From Bacteroidota bacterium (GTDB taxonomy: Bacteria > Bacteroidota > Ignavibacteria > Ignavibacteriales > Ignavibacteriaceae): a stretch of 64,000 nucleotides of DNA. The first letter of the stretch is position 1. Every line of letters starts with the position of its first letter. Position numbers and translations under genes: made by a program. The notes under the pieces were generated by a model. It saw only the letters and a program-made list of their open reading frames with translations, did no database searches and was not told where the DNA came from. Shown here piece by piece: positions 45,592 through 54,761 of the stretch. The stretch lies in NCBI GenBank assembly GCA_021815405.1, contig JAKAGV010000005.1:1-64000 (forward strand), in the 5' to 3' direction.

Positions 45592-46692
45592 ATGAATGAT
45601 ATACCCGCTCTTACAAAAAAAGAAGTAGTCGAAGTACTTGCAAGCTGGACCGGAATTCCTATTGATCGCCTGGACTCAAATTTTGCCAAAGAGGGAAACC
45701 TTAACCAGCTTGAAGAGAAATTAAAATCGGAAATATTTGGACAGAGTTATGCTATTGATGCTGCATGCAAAGCTCTCAAAAGAAGATTCATATTATCCGA
45801 GGCTTCGCAGAATGAGATGCGGCTGATTTCAACACTTATGTTTGTTGGAAGCTCTGGATGTGGTAAAACTGATTTAGCATTGCAGATTGCTGACAACTGT
45901 TTCGGTTCTGAAAAGAACTTAATACGCATCGATTGCGGCAATTATTCTGAAGAGCATAGCATTGCAAAATTAATTGGTTCCCCTCCGGGTTATGTAGGTT
46001 ACGCCGAGGGCGGGCAGCTTACGAATGCATTGAGGAAAAAATCATACGGAGTCATCTTGTTTGATGAAATTGAAAAAGCAAACCCCAAAGTAATTACTAA
46101 TATTCTAGTTCAGCTCGCTTCAAATGGTACTGTCACCGATGGAAATACAGGAAGTCTTATTGATGCGACAAATACAATTTTAATTTTGACATCCAACTTA
46201 GGTACATCATTTGAAAACGAACATAAGAAAGATATAGGCTTTACTTCGGAAAACATAAATATAAAAGATGAAAAACGTGAAAAGATACTTAGAGAAATTC
46301 ATAACTTTCTGCCAAATGAGATTATAGGTCGTATTGATGAAATTATAATTTTTAATGAACTTGATGAAGATTCAGTAAAAGCTATATGGAAGAAAGAAGT
46401 TAAAAAGCTCGAAGAAAAGCTAACCGGCTCTTCAGTAATTGGTAAACAGCTCAATGAAGTGCAAATTGAAATTAGTGAACTAGCGGAACAAATATTCATA
46501 TCAAAAGCAATGACAGGTATTGCTACACAAGGTGCACGTGCAGTTCAGCGAATATTTAATCGTTGGATTACCGATCAAATTACAGAAATGAAAGTCGAAA
46601 AAAGCATTCCCGGAAACGGTTCATACAAAATTGTTATAGATATAAATGATAATGAAGCTTTAACCTATACAGTAGTTTTGCAAGATCAGTAA
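45592..46692 (+). CDS. ClpA/B-type AAA protein, second module (NBD2)
   Basis: ATG at 45592 has AGAGG upstream; a longer frame overlapping the previous gene is not favoured. The 366-residue product begins with the ClpB-like linker motif (EVLASWTGIPIDRL), then Walker A GSSGCGKTD (86-94), the substrate pore loop GYVGYAEGG (about 133-141), Walker B GVILFDEIEKA and a C-terminal small domain with GARAVQRIFNRW. The pore tyrosine is kept, so it should thread and unfold proteins. No IGF/ClpP loop was noticed, so a link to a peptidase is not supported. Confidence 0.88.
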   Translation: MNDIPALTKKEVVEVLASWTGIPIDRLDSNFAKEGNLNQLEEKLKSEIFGQSYAIDAACKALKRRFILSEASQNEMRLISTLMFVGSSGCGKTDLALQIADNCFGSEKNLIRIDCGNYSEEHSIAKLIGSPPGYVGYAEGGQLTNALRKKSYGVILFDEIEKANPKVITNILVQLASNGTVTDGNTGSLIDATNTILILTSNLGTSFENEHKKDIGFTSENINIKDEKREKILREIHNFLPNEIIGRIDEIIIFNELDEDSVKAIWKKEVKKLEEKLTGSSVIGKQLNEVQIEISELAEQIFISKAMTGIATQGARAVQRIFNRWITDQITEMKVEKSIPGNGSYKIVIDINDNEALTYTVVLQDQ

Positions 46693-46726
46693 ATATTTTA
46701 TTATATAAGAATCTATTGTTTAAATT

Positions 46727-46939
46727 ATGTCGCAAACCTTAACAATACTTTTAATATTTTTCAGCTTTATTTTTATAGTAAGTAAAACTCTAAGAAAAAT
46801 TTTATTGTTTTTACTCAAATGGATAATTAAGCTTATAATAATTTTCGTAATAATTTTTCTAATTTTTTACTATCATTTAGAAATACTTAATTTCTTAAAT
46901 ACAACAATACATAATCTCCAAAAAATATTTCATCACTAA
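46727..46939 (+). CDS. Small two-helix membrane protein
   Basis: A 70-residue, highly hydrophobic protein with two membrane helices (ILLIFFSFIFIV and IIIFVIIFLIFYYH) and a basic turn between. It lies 34 bp after the split unfoldase. It may be the last gene of the run. Composition is so simple that chance coding cannot be excluded. The 358 bp that follow (46940-47297) show no gene and no strong structure. Confidence 0.45.
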   Translation: MSQTLTILLIFFSFIFIVSKTLRKILLFLLKWIIKLIIIFVIIFLIFYYHLEILNFLNTTIHNLQKIFHH

Positions 46940-47297
46940 TTTTATCTATTATTCTTAAATCAAGTACATCCTTAGATTTTTGTTTTTATGCTTAGTGTAA
47001 TCAGGCCTGCTGACGGCTTATTATTTATTTCCGAAATATTTTTTAAACCCAAAAATTATTAAACTTAATTCTTAAAAGGGTAAATGAATTATTTATGGAA
47101 TATTTTTAATAATTATGAATACATTATATTTAGCCAAGAGAACTCCGAATATTTCTAGAAATATTCTTAAAGGATGTCTGCTGATTTTTATATCTCCATT
47201 TATACTTTTATTCTCTTTTCGGTTTTCTTAAAAGGCTGTGCAGCTCTATTGGGTGGGTGTTAGATAATCCTAAAATTCTGTAGATGAAAGGAATCTT

Positions 47298-47624
47298 ATG
47301 AATTACAATGATGCTTTAAATATTTATACTGCGATCAAAGATACTTCTCTTCTTAAATTGAAATCAGACTTAATCAAATCAGCAGTAAGATATTCACGCT
47401 TGAGAGTAGAATGGCGATTAATTGATCTTGAAGGACGTAAAAATTTAAATCAGGAAAGAACCTTTGCTCACAATGCCTTTATCGATTCATGTAACATACT
47501 CAGTAGTGAAATGGCTAAAGTCGGTGAAAATAATAAATGGCGTGTACTACTTGGAAACGAAAGAGAAACAATCGGCGATTTCGCATGCTTCCTCAATTGC
47601 ATTTTAGGAATTGAAGCACGCTAA
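47298..47624 (+). CDS. Hypothetical protein before the lysis-like cassette
   Basis: A 108-residue soluble helical protein with a fair ribosome binding site (GAAAGGAATCTT). Charged helices include KLKSDLIKSAVRYSRLRVEW and NAFIDSCNILSSEM. No family is recognised. It may belong with the lysis-like genes that follow. Confidence 0.5.
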   Translation: MNYNDALNIYTAIKDTSLLKLKSDLIKSAVRYSRLRVEWRLIDLEGRKNLNQERTFAHNAFIDSCNILSSEMAKVGENNKWRVLLGNERETIGDFACFLNCILGIEAR

Positions 47625-47720
47625 TCTTTTTGAGGTCATTGAGCATGCCGAAATGCTTCCTCCCTTCTACAGTGCTTCTAATACTCTTTTCCTTTTTCTT
47701 ACCCCTCAAAAAAAATTATC

Positions 47721-47993
47721 ATGCAACCAATACAAAAAAACTTGTCCGTCCTTTGGCGGATACTTTCACTTTTTAAGCAAATTATCTCCGATAGTAAAAG
47801 CGCTCCAAGTTCAGCAAGAATCGCAATGCTTATCATAGTCCTCTGGTTCATCGCAGACTGGCTAATGGAATTCCACTCAAAAGGAATTTACACATTAACC
47901 TGGGAAAAGCTCACGCTTTTATCTTCAGCCCTCGGCTTAAAAGCCGTCCAGAATTTTTCAGAAAACTCCAACAACAACTCCTCCGCGCCTTAA
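47721..47993 (+). CDS. Holin-like small membrane protein
   Basis: A 90-residue protein with a hydrophobic helix (IAMLIIVLWFIADWLMEF), a second weaker one (LTLLSSALGLKAVQNF) and a charged tail, in the size range of phage holins. The ending GLKAVQNFSE is typical of this small phage family by recall. It precedes the GH108 muramidase. Holin assignment is from context. Confidence 0.5.
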   Translation: MQPIQKNLSVLWRILSLFKQIISDSKSAPSSARIAMLIIVLWFIADWLMEFHSKGIYTLTWEKLTLLSSALGLKAVQNFSENSNNNSSAP

Positions 47994-48290
47994 AAGAATT
48001 GCGCCTACCCAGCATCAGCCGGGAAAAAAGGAAATCTTGTTACGATAGAAATTAAAATTTAAGGAATAGCCTGCAAATCGCACCTAAAAAGAAATTCGTA
48101 AAGAAATTATACTGAAAGACATTATTTAAAATTTATTGATAAGACGAAAAGAAAAATCTGTTTGAAGGAGCAGAGCGACTGAGTTATTTTTCTTTATATG
48201 AAAAGAGAGGATTTCAAATACAAAGTATAATTTTAGAATTTCTTTTTCAGTGCATGTTCTTCTGTTTCTTTTCTTGCGTCAAAAAAAGAT
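47988..48290. repeat. Dispersed hairpin repeat, diverged copy
   Basis: This gap before the muramidase gene begins with the same CCTTAAAAGAATTGCGCC as the copy at 49007 and ends with an AGTGCATGTTCTTCTG segment and the remains of its terminal hairpin. The middle is diverged and contains no gene. Confidence 0.55.
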
Positions 48291-48392
48291 AATGTATTTG
48301 TACAAAAGTACAGGGAAACATTCCTTTACTAAATCTACAGTGCGTCCCAAACCCTGCACCCCTTTCTTTGCCGCAAAAAGATAGTAATAATT

Positions 48393-48977
48393 ATGAAACT
48401 CGATTTCCAAATTTCCTTCGACAAAGCCCTTCCATCTGAAGGCTTGATTAGCAATAACAAATCCGATCACCGCGGCTTCACATACAAAGACATTTCCCGT
48501 GTCAAACATCCTGCATGGCCAGGCTGGGAAATAATCGGCAGCATTTATCGTAGCACAGACATTCAGTCTGTGCATCTACTTAATAAGAACACAGCTTTGC
48601 AAAACGAAGTCAAAGAATTTTACCGCACTGAATTCTGGAACAAGATCAAAGGAGATATTCTTCCCTCTCAACTAATCGCAGATGAGTTATTCGAAAGCTC
48701 AATTAATCTTGGCGTGCCGGTTGCTTCAGAATTCCTGCAATTGACAATCAACCTTCTCAACAGAAACGGAAACCTATACTCTGACATTAAAGTTGATGGA
48801 ATAATCGGCAACCAAACACTATCGGCACTAAACAAATGTATTTCAGCCAACGGCGAAAAAATTGCCTTCAATCTGCTCAACTTTTACCAGGCAAAACGTT
48901 ACATAGAAATTATGGAGCGTGACCGCACTCAAGAAATCTTCATCGGCTGGTTCTCCTGCATCGATATAATCAAATAA
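48393..48977 (+). CDS. GH108-type N-acetylmuramidase (endolysin-like)
   Basis: A 194-residue enzyme without signal peptide. Near the N-terminus FDKALPSEGLISNN gives the catalytic Glu, followed by a DHRGFTYKDISR segment in the place of the usual GGxTxxGI stretch. Later helices (FYRTEFWNKIKGDILPSQLI, FESSINLGVPVASEFLQL) and the C-terminal peptidoglycan-binding-like VDGIIGNQTLSALNK match phage GH108/zliS lysozymes. It would cleave the cell wall if given access through a holin. It sits between the holin-like gene and a membrane protein that could serve as a spanin. Confidence 0.85.
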   Translation: MKLDFQISFDKALPSEGLISNNKSDHRGFTYKDISRVKHPAWPGWEIIGSIYRSTDIQSVHLLNKNTALQNEVKEFYRTEFWNKIKGDILPSQLIADELFESSINLGVPVASEFLQLTINLLNRNGNLYSDIKVDGIIGNQTLSALNKCISANGEKIAFNLLNFYQAKRYIEIMERDRTQEIFIGWFSCIDIIK

Positions 48978-49006
48978 CTTATTGTTTTTGCCTTTGTGCT
49001 CTTGCA

Positions 49007-49183
49007 CCTTAAAAGAATTGCGCCCGGAAATTTTATTGTAGCGTAATGTCCGCAACAAAATCTGCCTGAGTCCGGTTCCTACCGGACGAGTTATTTTGTT
49101 GCAATGAAGCGGAAAGAAAATTTTAGCAATTATTTTAAAGTGCATGTTTCTTTGGGTACTTTTCTTACGCTAAGAAAAGTACA
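49007..49183. repeat. Dispersed hairpin repeat, copy 2
   Basis: Matches 12731-12950 with the same inverted arms (AAATTTTATTG / AGAAAATTTT, AACAAAAT / ATTTTGTT) but with a shorter inner part. It ends in a small hairpin, ACTTTTCTTACGCTAAGAAAAGT. The same unit occurs upstream of the AbiE genes and here between lysis-like genes. Confidence 0.75.
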
Positions 49184-49259
49184 TATAAAATCCTTTCTCA
49201 ATTCTACATTACATCCCAAAATTTCCATCCCTTTCTTTGCTTCAAAAAAAATAAAACTC

Positions 49260-49757
49260 ATGAACCAAAAAATTATTTATATCGTAAGCACAATCATTGC
49301 AATATCTGTCCTCTTTGTCCTATTCCGTCCTATAAAAAATACCACTCAGAATGAAGAGACAAAAACCGAAACAACCTATTCCACCGGGAAGACAGAGCAA
49401 CTATACAAAAAAGGCAAAGATTCTATTACAACAAAAACAAAATCTATCCACAACAAAATTATTCTTCATCTCTCTGCAGCAGATTCAACTTACAAATACT
49501 CAATTGCCGATAGCAGCTGCAATCTATCATTAAACATTCAGCCGGCTTCAGACGGAAATCTTTCAATGGATTATTTCCTTAATCTAACTTCAAAAGAATT
49601 GGTTCGGATCGACACAATTTATCAGCTTCGTGTCGACACACTAAAAATCAAACAAACAATTTCAGAAAGAATAGATCCGCCCTTTTACAACACCTTTTTA
49701 TTCGGCGCTGTTATAACGGGTACAGTTATTTTATTACTAACAATCTTAATTAGATAA
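49260..49757 (+). CDS. Membrane protein of the lysis-like cassette
   Basis: ATG at 49260 is chosen because the upstream frame runs through repeat sequence. The 165-residue product has an N-terminal membrane helix (IIYIVSTIIAISVLFVLF), a long hydrophilic region (about 30-135), and a C-terminal membrane helix (FLFGAVITGTVILLLTILIR). Two anchors with a periplasmic loop could span the envelope as a spanin does, but no family was recognised. Confidence 0.5.
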   Translation: MNQKIIYIVSTIIAISVLFVLFRPIKNTTQNEETKTETTYSTGKTEQLYKKGKDSITTKTKSIHNKIILHLSAADSTYKYSIADSSCNLSLNIQPASDGNLSMDYFLNLTSKELVRIDTIYQLRVDTLKIKQTISERIDPPFYNTFLFGAVITGTVILLLTILIR

Positions 49758-49760
49758 AAG

Positions 49761-49806
49761 TCCCTCTCCTTACTAAGGAGAAGGTCGGCTTAAGCCGGGA
49801 TGAGGT
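49761..49806. repeat. Palindromic repeat supplying a ribosome binding site
   Basis: TCCCTCTCCTTACTAAGGAG plus AAGGTCGGCTTAAGCCGG and GGATGAGG form two small hairpins. The GATGAGG end is 6 bp before the ATG at 49812, as at 16001-16035. Confidence 0.45.
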
Positions 49807-49811
49807 AAAAA

Positions 49812-50048
49812 ATGCCTAAAGACGAAAAAATAAAACTAGCAATCGAATTAATAAAATTTTTCTTGTACATCGTTACACTTATTATTTCAATCGCCTTCGC
49901 CTTCAACTCAATGGACAAACGCATCTCCATTATCGAATCCGAAATGAAATACAAAGTCAACACAACACTTCTCTTAGAAAAGCTCGATCAAGTCAAAGAC
50001 GAAATCAACAAAAAGATCGAATCCGAAATCTCTAAAGTTAAAAAATAA
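49812..50048 (+). CDS. Small membrane-anchored coiled-coil protein
   Basis: A 78-residue protein with one membrane helix (FFLYIVTLIISIAFAF) and a C-terminal coiled coil (LLEKLDQVKDEINKKIESEI). This layout is common among small phage proteins. The 466 bp after it hold a near-perfect palindrome (AGAATTTGATTCATCAAATTCT, 22 bp near 50062, split here only for reading) and pyrimidine-rich sequence like the structured blocks, with no clear gene. Confidence 0.5.
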   Translation: MPKDEKIKLAIELIKFFLYIVTLIISIAFAFNSMDKRISIIESEMKYKVNTTLLLEKLDQVKDEINKKIESEISKVKK

Positions 50049-50515
50049 TTCTTATGTAAGAATTTGATTCATCAAATTCTATAAACATAATAACTATCTG
50101 CCCAGATACACTTTTAACTTCTATTTTTTAATTGCCTATGTCCGTTGCTCCTGCTGCTTCCCTTCGCTAAGTCGAATCGCCTTAGCTCGCTCATTGCACT
50201 TAAGCCCTCGCTTATTCACGAAGTCCTAAGCTCGTTCTTAAGCTGTCGCAACTATTCTTATCGCCAATATAACTATTTTAATTTCTCAATTCCGACCTCA
50301 AATAAATCGCGCCTGTCCCAGCGTAGTTCCGGTTTATCAGAACGAAGCGGGATTAAAAAATTTTACGTAATGAAGCGCCTGCCCGGCTCTGACGGGACAA
50401 AAAACAAAGAAAAATATCTTTTACTAAGAAACCTCCTTAGTTAAAGGAAACTCATTTCCTTTAACTATTCCAAAACTTTAGTTAAATTAGCAATAAGCAT
50501 TATAAGGTATTAGGT

Positions 50516-51649
50516 ATGGACATCAAGCAGTTCAAAGCCGGCTCTTGGATTCAACAATCCCGCTATAAGAGCTTCAGCCCTTCAAAAATAAATATTGAAT
50601 GGATAGTCAGCGATCCTCAAATTAACCAGCTTCTTGAAGAAGCAAACCTTAAGCTTGGTGAATTGAACGCTATTTCTGCAATTGTTCCGGATGTCAATCT
50701 ATTTATCAAAATGCATGTCTTAAAAGAAGCAGTCACATCCAATAAAATAGAGGGTACTCGGACTAATATTGAAGAAGCTGTTTTACCCGAAAGAGATATT
50801 GAGCCCGAGAAAATAAATGATTGGGAAGAAGTTCAGAACTATGTTAAAGCGATGAATGACGCAATTGATAAATTAAAAAAACTCCCGATATCAACTCGCT
50901 TAATTAAACAAGTTCACAAAATATTGTTAACCAGTGTACGCGGTCAGCATAAACATCCCGGTGAGTTTCGTTCAAGTCAAAATTGGATTGGCGGCGCAGC
51001 AATTCAAGATGCTGTTTTTGTTCCGCCAGTTCACACAGAGCTTAATAATTTACTTTCTGACCTGGAAAAATTTATTAACAATACTCAAATCAAAGTTCCG
51101 CATCTAATTAAAATTGCTATAGTACATTACCAGTTTGAAACCATACATCCGTTTCTCGATGGCAATGGCAGAGTAGGGCGCCTACTTATTACTTTATATC
51201 TCGTAAGTAATGGTCTTCTTTCCAAACCCGCATTATATCTTTCTGACTTCTTTGAAAAAAATAGACAGCTCTATTACGATAATCTTTCCAATGTCCATTC
51301 AAAAAACAACCTTGAACAATGGATAAAATTTTTCTTAGTAGCGGTTATAGAAACATCTAAAAATTCAATCGAAACATTTAATCATATACTGCTTCTAAGG
51401 AAGGAAATTGAAGAAAAAGATATTCTTAAACTCAATAAAAAAATAACATTGGCAAAGAAGTTTCTAAATTATTTATACTCGCAGCCTATTGTTGCTCTAC
51501 AAGATGTTATTGATGAATTAAAAATTACTAAGCCTACAGCTAATGCAATAATTACTGATTTCGTTAATTTAAATATTTTAAAAGAAACAACCGGGAAGAA
51601 AAGAAATAGAATTTATACATTTGAAAAATATATAAGTTTATTCAAATAA
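50516..51649 (+). CDS. Fic-family protein with inhibitory helix and wHTH
   Basis: A 377-residue protein. The N-terminal Fic_N region holds TSNKIEGTRT (about 74-83), the S/T-x-x-x-E-G/N autoinhibitory motif of class II Fic enzymes. The catalytic motif is HPFLDGNGRVGR (from about 211), intact. A C-terminal winged-helix domain (about 320-377, DVIDELKITKPTANAIITDF) could bind DNA. Fic enzymes transfer AMP or other groups to hydroxyls of target proteins and remain inactive until the inhibitory helix is displaced. It is the last protein before the element-end module. Confidence 0.9.
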   Translation: MDIKQFKAGSWIQQSRYKSFSPSKINIEWIVSDPQINQLLEEANLKLGELNAISAIVPDVNLFIKMHVLKEAVTSNKIEGTRTNIEEAVLPERDIEPEKINDWEEVQNYVKAMNDAIDKLKKLPISTRLIKQVHKILLTSVRGQHKHPGEFRSSQNWIGGAAIQDAVFVPPVHTELNNLLSDLEKFINNTQIKVPHLIKIAIVHYQFETIHPFLDGNGRVGRLLITLYLVSNGLLSKPALYLSDFFEKNRQLYYDNLSNVHSKNNLEQWIKFFLVAVIETSKNSIETFNHILLLRKEIEEKDILKLNKKITLAKKFLNYLYSQPIVALQDVIDELKITKPTANAIITDFVNLNILKETTGKKRNRIYTFEKYISLFK

Positions 51650-51870
51650 TTATTTCAAAAAGTTTTTAATGATGTCGTTACGAATAACTTTTTGTTTCCC
51701 AGAATAAACATATGTTTCCCAAAGTAAACAGTCAAAATGAAATTTATCCTAACGGTTCAAAAGTATCCATATGGTCACTTAAGTTTCCAAAACATAGAAT
51801 ATCTTTTTGAACAAGTTGCACTACAAGTAGTGAACTAACTAAATCTTAAAGCGCCATAATGACGCCAAAG

Positions 51871-52545
51871 ACGCCACAAAGCAGTCATAATGCCGTCATA
51901 CTTTCCTTATGCGATAATACCTAACATAAAATTTATTGCACATATTGTACAACAATTGTATCAATCATAAGCATAATATACTATACTCACTACCGTTCGG
52001 GCATATTTTTCGCTGCTGCACTCCGCAAGGTAAAAAGAGGAAGATCAAAATAATTTATCCCTTTTTCCGTTGCTTCGTTCCACTGACAAAAAATCCGCCC
52101 TCACTCCACTAACCCAAAACACAGAAATTCAAATCTCACATTTGCATACAAACTTTACATAAGATGAACTCACCTCACCTGCCCCGCCAAATTATTTTTT
52201 GTATATGATTTAATTATTGAATATTTGGCGGGGTCTGACATTGTCAGCCAGATTTACATAAAAAACATTATAGTACAGAATAAATCATCTTTACTTTCCT
52301 TTGTCTTTCTGTCGACTGTCCTATAATGTTGATTTATGTAAACTCGGCACGAAACCTTCTCAACTCATCATCGGTCGCTCCATGCTGGTTGATGACAATT
52401 TTTGCCAGCATTCCGCTCCCTTACATTTTAAAGAACGGCGGCGGGTCGAAGACTCCGCTCAGCTCCATAAGAGTATTTGCTTTAAATTTTAATTCTCAGT
52501 TGAATGCAAATACACTTATTCCGCTTCGCCTGCCGCCGCCGTAAT
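51871..52545. repeat. Element-end repeat, right copy (non-coding)
   Basis: Matches 299-945 from the GCCACAAAG/TCATAATGCCGTCATAC words to the GCCGCCGCC stem, in the same order. The 1.1-kb region 51650-52742 has no gene; before this repeat it is AT-rich with two TTTCCCA(G/A)A words, and after it lies a dispersed ATCCGTTTAATCAGCG repeat (52609-52660). Confidence 0.85.
52242..52540. ncRNA. Candidate structured RNA, right copy
   Basis: It has the same three structures as 621-935. Pseudoknot stems are TCAA (52360-52363) with TTGA (52389-52392) and ATGCTGG (52382-52388) with CCAGCAT (52405-52411). Compared with the left copy, a C:G pair became A:T in one stem and a G:C pair became T:A in the other. 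In the last hairpin C848:G898 became T52468:A52518. The loop around 52481-52505 is unchanged. These paired changes argue that the RNA or single-stranded structure is under selection. Confidence 0.6.
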
Positions 52546-52742
52546 CCCAGAATCCCAAAATCAATTTCCTAACTTTCACTTGTCATCATTGTCCAAAACT
52601 TAATTTGAAAAAAAATCCGTGCATATCCGTTTAATCAGCGTCATCCGTGTTCCATTTTCTCAGCTTTACAAAACATCTGCAAACAAACCACTATCAATGA
52701 TTGTTGCACAATTCAAAACCGCAAAATATATTATCCGGCACC

Positions 52743-53006
52743 ATGACTAATGAAACCGAAAATATTTCAAAGCTCTTTTTAGATCCCATTTTCATTAAAC
52801 TACAATCCTATGGATTGATAGATGAAATTGCTTTACGCAATCTCATTATCAAAAACGAATACAGAGCATTGAGGCACAAACTTCACTTAGGCGATGCAGT
52901 CTATGAATTATCTCAAAAATATTTCCTTTCCGAACATGCGATCAACAACATTCTATTCCGCAAACGTAACAGAAAGCCCATTTCTTTTCCTGCAATCAAA
53001 TTCTAA
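52743..53006 (+). CDS. Small putative HTH protein of the element end, right copy
   Basis: ATG at 52743 is preferred over an upstream start in repeat sequence. The 87-residue product is homologous to the C-terminal 75 residues of the 2881-3189 product: QSYGLIDEIALRNLIIKNEY, then LGDAVYELSQKYFLSEHAIN with a helix-turn-helix look, then a basic tail. It lacks the inserted repeat found in the other copy. Function unknown; a regulator of the element end is plausible. Confidence 0.7.
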   Translation: MTNETENISKLFLDPIFIKLQSYGLIDEIALRNLIIKNEYRALRHKLHLGDAVYELSQKYFLSEHAINNILFRKRNRKPISFPAIKF

Positions 53007-53261
53007 CAGTTTATTCTTCGTTTGTCTTCCTAAATTTCAACCCCCAACCACCTACAATACTACCACAAAGTACCCCCTTTCTACTCCGCCTCTAGCAAGC
53101 CTCTGCCCCGCCTAAGTCCCGGTTCCATAATTCTTCATTTATTCGCCATTCATCAATCGAAAATCGAGATTCCAAATGCTTTCTTAACTCTACAGTGAAA
53201 CCTTGTTTTCCTTACTATATTATTGCCCCCGTATTCATTCACTAAATTTATAGGTGTTATT

Positions 53262-53948
53262 ATGGCTATCTTAAATGGAAACGTAATCGGGAACATGCGG
53301 GGAAGACTCGGTAACTTAACTGCACGGACAGTTGATGGCAAAACCATCATGGCTGCACGTCCTTCCAGCTTTAACGTTAATTACGATCCCACAGTTGTAG
53401 CAAATAGACAAAAGTTTGCCGTTACAGCAAACCTTTCCAAGAACATTTTGTCTCTCGCTACGCTTGTAGCAATCTGGAAGACTGTTAAAGGTTCCGGCAT
53501 CTCGGTGTTCAACACAATCTTCAAAAGCAACTACCCTTATTCTGCTTCTGACAAACCAACCGTGAATAACATTGTTACTCCCGGTGGATTCAGTCTCCCG
53601 GTTGATGTTGCCGCAGTAGCTGCAGATAAGGTAACAGCTTCAATCCTTGCCTTGGACACTGAAACAGTATTCGCTCCGGAAGAAGTTAATCTTTCTGCAA
53701 ACGCCATCGTTTGTTTCACAGATCCTACTAATCCGGATGGCGAAGCTTACCAGATCATTGCTCTCAACAAAGAAGTTACTGCTTTTGACTTCAACCAACC
53801 TTATGATCTTCAACTTGACTTCGATGCCAAACATAAGATTATAGCAGCTAAATACACAAAGAACATTTTGCTTCTCAGTGTTGCTTCCAAAACCGCTGAT
53901 GGTAAAGTAGTTCAGTACTCTTCTACTTCGCCAAAGGCAAGCGCATAA
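53262..53948 (+). CDS. DUF6266-like protein, right copy
   Basis: A 228-residue protein, same length as the left copy at 3427-4113. Most differences are conservative and cluster between residues 60 and 75 and in the middle. Start at ATG 53262 (GTGTTATT upstream), giving MAILNGNVIGNMRGRLGNLT as in the other copy. A terminator follows 24 bp after the stop. No function is known. Confidence 0.75.
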   Translation: MAILNGNVIGNMRGRLGNLTARTVDGKTIMAARPSSFNVNYDPTVVANRQKFAVTANLSKNILSLATLVAIWKTVKGSGISVFNTIFKSNYPYSASDKPTVNNIVTPGGFSLPVDVAAVAADKVTASILALDTETVFAPEEVNLSANAIVCFTDPTNPDGEAYQIIALNKEVTAFDFNQPYDLQLDFDAKHKIIAAKYTKNILLLSVASKTADGKVVQYSSTSPKASA

Positions 53949-53971
53949 TCGTTGCATTATTTCCTCCTTCC

Positions 53972-54000
53972 AAAGTCCCACTTCACGCGGGACTTTTTTA
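53972..54000 (+). terminator. Rho-independent terminator after the right DUF6266-like gene
   Basis: AAAGTCCC / GGGACTTT with an ACTTCACGC loop, followed by TTTTA. It occupies the same place as the terminator at 4138 but has an unrelated stem, so the terminator function but not its sequence is kept. Confidence 0.88.
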
Positions 54001-54761
54001 TTAGCAAAAAGCATATCTTTTGTAGTTCTTTCATTTCCTCCGCCCTACTTCCTTCGCTCCATTTCCTTGACGGCTATCGCCGTCAACCGCTCCACTCACT
54101 CAATAAGGCTCTCATCTAATCATTGTATTTGCGTACCATGAATGTAGCTATGTCTCTTACGTTCCATAACTACTGACTATAGATAATCCGAAGATCTTAT
54201 GTGCGGCACGGTTTTTAACTGTCACATTTATCGCCCAACAAATCCGCCAGCGTCAAAAACACGCGCCGCACTATGAAAGGTTCAGGCTCAAAAATAATTT
54301 GCTCTTTCATTTCACTACATTCTCTTCAGCTCCACTTCGCTAATGACGCTTCTTTCCGCTTACGTTCCTTCCGTTCTATTCAATCGCAAACTGTTTTCTC
54401 GTAAGGCAGAAGACAACGCAACTTGCTGCTTACTCAGCAAGCTGCTTAATACAAAATCACATGAAGACAGAATGTTTTTGGCTCGAAGACTCGTAATGCA
54501 GCAAAAAGGAAGGCAATAAAACGCATCAAAACAACTAAGCAAAAATAAATCGTCGTGGGGCGGCGTAAAGGCAAAAACAAAATACCATGTCTTTCTTATG
54601 CGCTCAGCTCCGCTTCGCTTTACTTTGGTATCCGGCGTTTTTTTTCGCCTTTACTTTTTCGCCCCCCGCCGGTTAAAACATCGACTAAGTTGTTTTGCTG
54701 CGTGTTTTTTTTATTGCGGGCAAAGCGCCCAAACTTAAAACAACTAAAAATCGAGGTTAAC
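54001..54761. other. Structured non-coding block, right copy
   Basis: About 760 bp aligned in order with 4180-4970 but strongly diverged. It keeps the TTGACGGC/GCCGTCAA hairpin (54067-54086) and the GTAGCTATGTC word. Inverted pairs visible here are GTGCGGC / GCCGCAC (near 54201 and 54266), ATGAAAG / CTTTCAT, GTAAAGGC / GCCTTTAC (near 54564 and 54649), and an AAAACGCA...CAAAACAACT / AGTTGTTTTG...TGCGT outer pair. No open frame is shared with the left block. Confidence 0.45.

Noticed and set aside
35923-46939. Classical PRTRC cassette
   Set aside because: DUF932-like, E1 and small modifier genes recall it, but there is no ParB-like gene and the E2, vWA and Clp genes are extra; the order differs.
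50145-50444. A 99-codon open frame before the Fic gene
   Set aside because: Low-complexity, pyrimidine-rich, no ribosome binding site, and it resembles the structured non-coding blocks.
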